Shown here piece after piece: positions 58,612 to 64,000 of a stretch of DNA of 64,000 nt. A model generated the notes under the pieces. It was not told the origin of the DNA. It searched no databases and worked only from the letters and a program-made list of their open reading frames with translations. The translations under genes and the position numbers were made by a program. The first letter of the stretch is position 1. Every line of letters begins with the position of its first letter. Origin of the DNA: Polytrichum commune (taxonomy: Eukaryota; Streptophyta; Polytrichopsida; Polytrichales; Polytrichaceae); the NCBI GenBank assembly GCA_950295325.1, contig OX485803.1, positions 1,860,001 to 1,924,000 of the forward strand, given 5' to 3'.

Positions 58612-60837
58612 GTCTTGGTTCGACACAATTGGTGGTGGTGTGTGGGGGGGGGGGGGAGTGTTGTATTATCACTTATGAAAAAGGCAAATCTTCACTTTAA
58701 TGACACGTACAATTTTCACATGATTTTTCTTATCATCTTGTACTAATCACATGTATAATATTGAAGAAGAAAATGTGCGTTGAGGATACTCAAACAAGTT
58801 TCACAGGAGAACTTTTAATGCATGATGGAGGATGGAGGACGGAGGATGAAAAATATGACTGCATTTATTGTATTTAGTATAGTTCATGCAACTTCTTGAA
58901 AAACAATTGTGGATGTAACACATGTTCTTTACACTCTTCAAAACCATTCCTTAATATCAATATACTATATTTTAGAGGGCATTCCATTTCATGATTCTTG
59001 ATTGGTGTCACATGGATTTTAAAATGGGTTTATAAATATTCCTACAAGTCAATGTTGAAACAATGCAATTTTTGTTCATAGGCATGTCTAAACATGTGAA
59101 AGGCTAGCACTAATGTGTGAAAAGCCTTTTACATGTCATTTGTTCCCAAGGTTAGGAGCCTAATTGAATTATTACATGGGGAATACCCGAGGGATGGTGC
59201 ATTTGATCACATGTGCATCAATGCATGTGCAATTTGAACGATAGAATGCACAACATATATACCATGCTCTTTGCGTATTACCATATGGCACCTTGAAGCC
59301 CGTGGTTCATTATTAGAAGTGTATTGAATTATGAGAACATGCTTGACAACTTCTACCTACCAAGAATCTCAATACCAAACAATGATCAATGTTGAGATGA
59401 CATCATTATGATACGGAAAATATCATGGAGCCAAACGATAGAAATATGATAAATACCGTACTTGTTGTGTGTTTACCATTGACGTTTATAAATTCGATCA
59501 AGTTGTACACCCACTTCACGATTTGTAGGCTTCTAGTTGTTGTACCTTACATTATGGGTGTGCATCAATGGATTTTAAGGAAATTTGTCACATTTCATCA
59601 TCTCTTTGCCCCTTGAGAAGTTGCAAAGATGATGCATTGAATCACACCTAATCTAGTTTTGCTAATTAGACCAAGACACGTGTGAACTTTATTGTTTGAT
59701 ATTACCCTTTGATTGCGACACCTTCCATATCTACCTTTGTTGGATGTTGTGAAGGTGTAGAACCCATAGGTATGTAATAGTAGGTGAAATAACATAAATG
59801 GGCTATTCAAGGGTCCGTAACATTACACAAATTCTTGGCTACGTTTTGTGGGATCAAGTATAGCATGAGCATAATCGTGCTTTAATTATAGTATTTAATG
59901 TTTATGGGGAGGACTCGGGTTTTTCAACAAACAACTCTAGTGTTAGAGTTTTTTTTAAATCACATCGTTTTTCTTTGGACAAGAGTTGCTAAGTAATGTT
60001 ATGTCATTCTCATTACACATACCACATTTTGTGTTGTCATAGACTTTGATCCAAAACATGGTTCCATGATGGTCTCCACAACTTTGACTCGAATTTCACA
60101 AGCATGTAACAATGAATCAACTTGGGAGAAACTAAATTTGGTTCCTTACTATATGCATGCTCATTTTTAGGGCAAAGCCACTTGAATCACCAACTTTGTC
60201 TATCCTTGCACCAAAATCATGGGTAGACATATGATATTACAACTAAGAAACAAGCCTTTTTTAATTTTATGGATTCAAATATGTATGCACATTTGTTCAT
60301 CTTTCTTTCTTTCTTTCTTTGGCCCCGAGTTGTTGAACGATGTTCAATACTCTTTACTTAAGTTTTATATTAATGTCTATATGCACATCGCGACTACCTA
60401 AATGTGCGCGCGCGCGCACGCACACACACATGTGTGTGTCTAATAATATATACGTTATAACGATGCAATGCTCATCCAAGGTTTCACCATAATAATACTC
60501 AAATGAAGGTGTATTCTTTGATTTGAGGGTGCCATCTATCCTATCAAAAATTTAAACACAAAATTTCATCAACGCTATCCTCTATGTTGCATAGACTGTT
60601 CACATTTCAGAAGAAAATTTGACAATTTTTTGTTTGATTTATTTTCCTATAATGTTTGCGACTTCCCATTACTATACGGCGATATGATTTAAGCCAATAT
60701 ATCAAAATTTCTCATCAAAACAATGAGATAAAGAATTTCTAAGATAATTGCTTCAAATTTGAAATTGTGAGTAGTTCTTTCAATCATTAATTACATGCAT
60801 GTGATGTTTGATACCACTTCACAACTTCTATTTAGTG

Positions 60838-60945
60838 ACAACACTTGTCCTATAGCCGCACTCTGTCCAGTTCGAGTTCACATATGAACTCACGGCTATG
60901 CTCAAGATGATCTCCCTCCCTCCCTCTCTCCCTCTATCCATTCTC
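60838..60945 (+). repeat. Second copy of the microsatellite-tailed dispersed repeat
   Basis: 'acacttgtcctat', 'gttcacatatgaactc', 'cggctatgctcaagatgatctc' then (CCCT)n/(CT)n, parallel to 3831-3945. Confidence 0.65.
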
Positions 60946-61444
60946 AAAAGCCCTTAAAAACATCATATAATAATTAACACACACACGTATATATATATAT
61001 ATATAAAAGAATGCGCAATACCCCTTCTTCCTTTGAGAGGTAAATAGAATTTATGATCATGTTATCAAGTCCTACAATTAAGCTCAAAAGGGTTTGGCCG
61101 CACACGTTGACCAAGAATTCTCTCGACTTATCAATGGAAGATTGGGCAACATGTCGTATTGGAGAGAGACCAATTGGTAACTCTAGTTTGTTGTAGGCAA
61201 AGCTCTTTCCAATCCATCGTTTTCGATAGAAGTTCATTCCACTTTGACACAATTGACATGTAGTTGCTTGTTGGCCACACCTTCATGTTTTACTGCAATA
61301 TGCTTTCTAAGTGACACTGAGCAGGTTTGTGACCCGGACTATCACTTTTGAAACCAAAAACAATAGAATACGTTTAATGTATCCTCTTTCTACCGTGGCC
61401 ATGAGATTTTGGCATGAGATAGACGTGTCTAAATCAAACTAGCA

Positions 61445-61600
61445 ACAATATGAACACCTATATTTGAGTGGTGTGTGGTTAGGTGTGAATTTAAGAATGG
61501 AGACCCTAAAGACATATGTTCAAAAGAGATCGGACCATATGCTCAAAATTTGTTGATAATTTTAGGCTCAATAGTTAACATGATCCGGGAGGGACCTATA
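61445..61600 (+). repeat. Dispersed repeat family F, weak third copy
   Basis: 'aaaagagatcggaccatatg', 'ctcaatagttaacatgat' and 'gggagggacctatatg' echo 26560-26650. Confidence 0.5.
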
Positions 61601-62063
61601 TGACCACTAAGTATGCACGCAGATCTTCACTTTGATATTGTATAAGATATGTATATGAGCTCCAAAATTTACGAAGCTCATGATTATGGACACAATCTGA
61701 AAGTGCTTATCAATCCACACTCATTGTGTGCTTCATATCCTACAAGAAGTGGGTGCGTAGAAAATAAAAATAAAAAATCCAATGAACATTACCCAGGGAC
61801 GCACTCACTGTAGAGAATCAAAAGCACATAAGTGTGAACTAATGATATTTCCTCCTATATCAACTTACCATGTTCAATTTTTTGGTCTAGATTTAAGGAT
61901 GTTATCTCAATCCTTAACCGATATAAAATGAATCTGACCTTTAGAACTTGAGTGAAAGTTTACCTTAAGTTTTTGTTTTGAAGAATTATTAACACAACAA
62001 TATGACAACACGTAATGGATACATTTTTCTACCACATAAGATGTGCATGAGGTTTACCGTGTA

Positions 62064-62187
62064 CTCCCTCCGTCCCAAAATGATTGTCCTACCCCCTTGG
62101 AGTTTTATGTCCCAAAATGTTTGTCCTACAAACATTTTGGGATAAGAAACTCCGAGGGGCAGGACAATCATTTTGGGACGGAGGGAG
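62064..62187. mobile_element. Complete Stowaway-like MITE, 124 bp
   Basis: The ends are CTCCCTCCGTCCCAAAATGA and its exact inverse, flanked by TA on both sides (62062-62063, 62188-62189). CTCCCTCCGT ends with a TA target duplication are the hallmark of Stowaway MITEs (Tc1/mariner). The interior is also largely palindromic ('caaaatgtttgtcctacaaacattttg'-type arms), so the element folds into one long hairpin. Confidence 0.95.
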
Positions 62188-62189
62188 TA

Positions 62190-64000
62190 CAATTTAAAAA
62201 AATGTTTTGTTCATATCTATTTGTATGTACATGGGTGGGGGGAGGTCAAAACTCCCTGCTCACACCGTTTTGATTCTCTATATTGAGTACACTCTTGGGC
62301 TGGCATATTTGGATATAAATGTTCAAATTCTATTGCCATACTACAAACTTGATTATTAGGGATGTGTCCTTGCTATCTTGCTTGACTAATGGGAGGTATG
62401 AATCTCGGGGTTGGACTCTTCATTGGAAACCTAAATGACCCGCTTGGGTCATTATGAAATAAAACCCCCTATATATGAGAAGTTTATATAGAAGAACAAA
62501 TGTATACACACTAATGGCATGCTAGAATATGAACTCATGTTTATAATAAGCTTTTCAATTTTATGTGATAAATGCCTCAACTACACATGCAAAATAAAAT
62601 CATGAACTGTATAGGCCTTTATTACTTATAAAAACCACTTTCTTTTTCCAATGAGAAAGTCATTGAAGGTTTTCTCGTCCATAGCATGTAACTCAAACAA
62701 ACAAACAAACAAAGACGAGAGCACAATAACTTAGCCACAATTCAAATAGCATAATTGAAGGGACCCCATGAGCGCTTCAAGAGCCTAGAGTTTGTAAATT
62801 TGAAAAAAAAAATGAAAAATGCGAATGCAAACCCTCACAAAAATGGACAAGGTACTCATTGAGGACTATTGCCATATATGACGACAATAAACAAAAACAT
62901 GAATTGAATGAAACTAATACATCTATTGTCAACTTTTTCTCTAACCAGTAGGGGCTCCTTTTGTACATTTAACTTTACCTCAAAATCCTAATAACCTTTC
63001 TAAATGTACGCAGTAAAGAAAATAATACCCCTCCCTTATGTGTTCTATGTACGTCAATGCTTCAAATAAAACCCCTTCCTACATTCATGTTAATTCGTAC
63101 ATTGTATGAAGAGTCCACCATCCAGGGTACAAATCCCACAAGATCATCCAACTATGACCAACTTGATTGACTTTTAATATTCCTCTTTTAAAATCACTAA
63201 AAACCAAACATTGAAGCACCTTATGGTTTAATTTTTGGGTCCATTGTGGTTGTGATCAAACCACGTCAATGATGTGAACCCCCTCCCACCCCTTTTGAAT
63301 GACATGTTGGTACATGGAAAGCCAACAAACCCTCGACAACACTTATGGATCGATGTTTCTTGGAGTCTACTTGAACACAATGTCGAAAGCTATTGTAAGG
63401 CTTGAGAAGGTCATTCCACACACACTTCCAATACCATATGCGATAGAGAAGTTTACTTTGGCACGTTACAAAATAATATTTTGAAACATCTATAGTAATC
63501 CACAAATGCATCTCGGGTCTACTTATAACTTTAGTCTATGCCTATGCGTGAAACCTCTCAAGTAGTATATTGAGGCACAACCTCGTGATTGTTTTATGAA
63601 CTTGGCAATTGTATTATAAATTTCATGATTGGAAAATTGGTTGGTAAGTCCCCAACCTTTTGGCCAAGCTCTTAACCTCACAATGCTTTGGGGGCATTGT
63701 GGGGCGGAAATGGGTCAATGACAAAGGGTCAAGAATTTGTTCATGGATATCAACATATATCCAGTGAAATGGAATTGCCGATGTGAGCATCTTGTGATCT
63801 TTGAAATTCAATATTTTTTAATGTGTTTTTTTGTTTTTTTGGGTCATCCCTAGGTAGATTATACCAATTTTATAGCAGGTGAATGAAGCGGACAATATTG
63901 GCAACTTTTTCTCTCTCTTTTTTCTTTTTTTTTGTTGGTGGAAAAATAACAACTACCTTATTAAATTAATAAAATTTGAAAATAAATAAGGGGAATCTCT
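62190..64000. other. Intergenic, nothing recognised
   Basis: AT-rich, with short A/T runs and (AAAC)n near 62695-62712. No gene, RNA gene or terminal-repeat element was supported. Confidence 0.5.

Larger units (their letters stand above)
58612..62061. other. Intergenic, mostly nothing recognised
   Basis: Holds a run of 13 G at 58644-58656, (CTTT)n near 60300-60320, (CG)n/(CA)n near 60405-60430, (TA)n near 60990-61004, and the repeats at 60838 and 61445. No gene or RNA gene supported. Confidence 0.5.

Overview
The window is a piece of a land-plant nuclear genome. It is AT-rich and full of microsatellites and small DNA transposons. It carries four protein-coding genes of plant type with GT-AG introns: an OVATE family protein, a UPF0548/DUF1990 protein, the spliceosomal protein SmD2, and an NPH3/RPT2-like BTB protein. 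Gene density is about one per 16 kb. The zf862-type hAT remnant and the LINE-type reverse transcriptase remnant would suit a seedless vascular plant (lycophyte or fern), but the sequence alone does not fix the lineage. No rRNA, tRNA, organelle or bacterial gene was seen.

Layout. 1-9.3 kb is intergenic: a head-to-tail array of a small inverted-repeat element (744-1405), an hAT element with terminal repeats and a perfect 8-bp target duplication (2016-3745), and a decayed stretch of unknown origin split by an inverted-repeat element (5391-5924). 9.3-13.4 kb holds the OVATE gene (11118-13346, +) with a likely intron in its 5' leader. 15.4-17.7 kb holds the four-exon DUF1990 gene (-); its last intron carries amplified copies of the preceding exon's end. 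18-26.9 kb is repeats: a LINE reverse transcriptase fragment, a mirror-image nest of two MITE families around a unique core (20771-23371), and a foldback element. 27.9-29.5 kb holds SmD2 (+, five exons) with a duplicated segment in intron 1. 29.5-38 kb is intergenic, with a minisatellite and a Tourist-like MITE. 38.0-42.2 kb holds the six-exon NPH3-like gene (-), followed by about 2.3 kb of low-complexity upstream sequence. 44.5-64 kb has no convincing gene; it holds MITEs, a 2.7-kb inverted-repeat element without a coding region (54833-57566), paired direct repeats, and a complete Stowaway-like MITE (62064-62187).

The four genes have unrelated roles (growth regulation, an unknown conserved plant protein, pre-mRNA splicing, and phototropin/auxin-type signalling) and form no functional cluster. 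The most unusual structures are the multiplied exon-end/5' splice-site unit inside the DUF1990 intron, the symmetric MITE nest, and a set of MITEs of different length that all begin with CAC next to a TA dinucleotide. Exon boundaries were worked out by hand from splice consensus, reading-frame phase and remembered family sequence; all three multi-exon models stay in frame.
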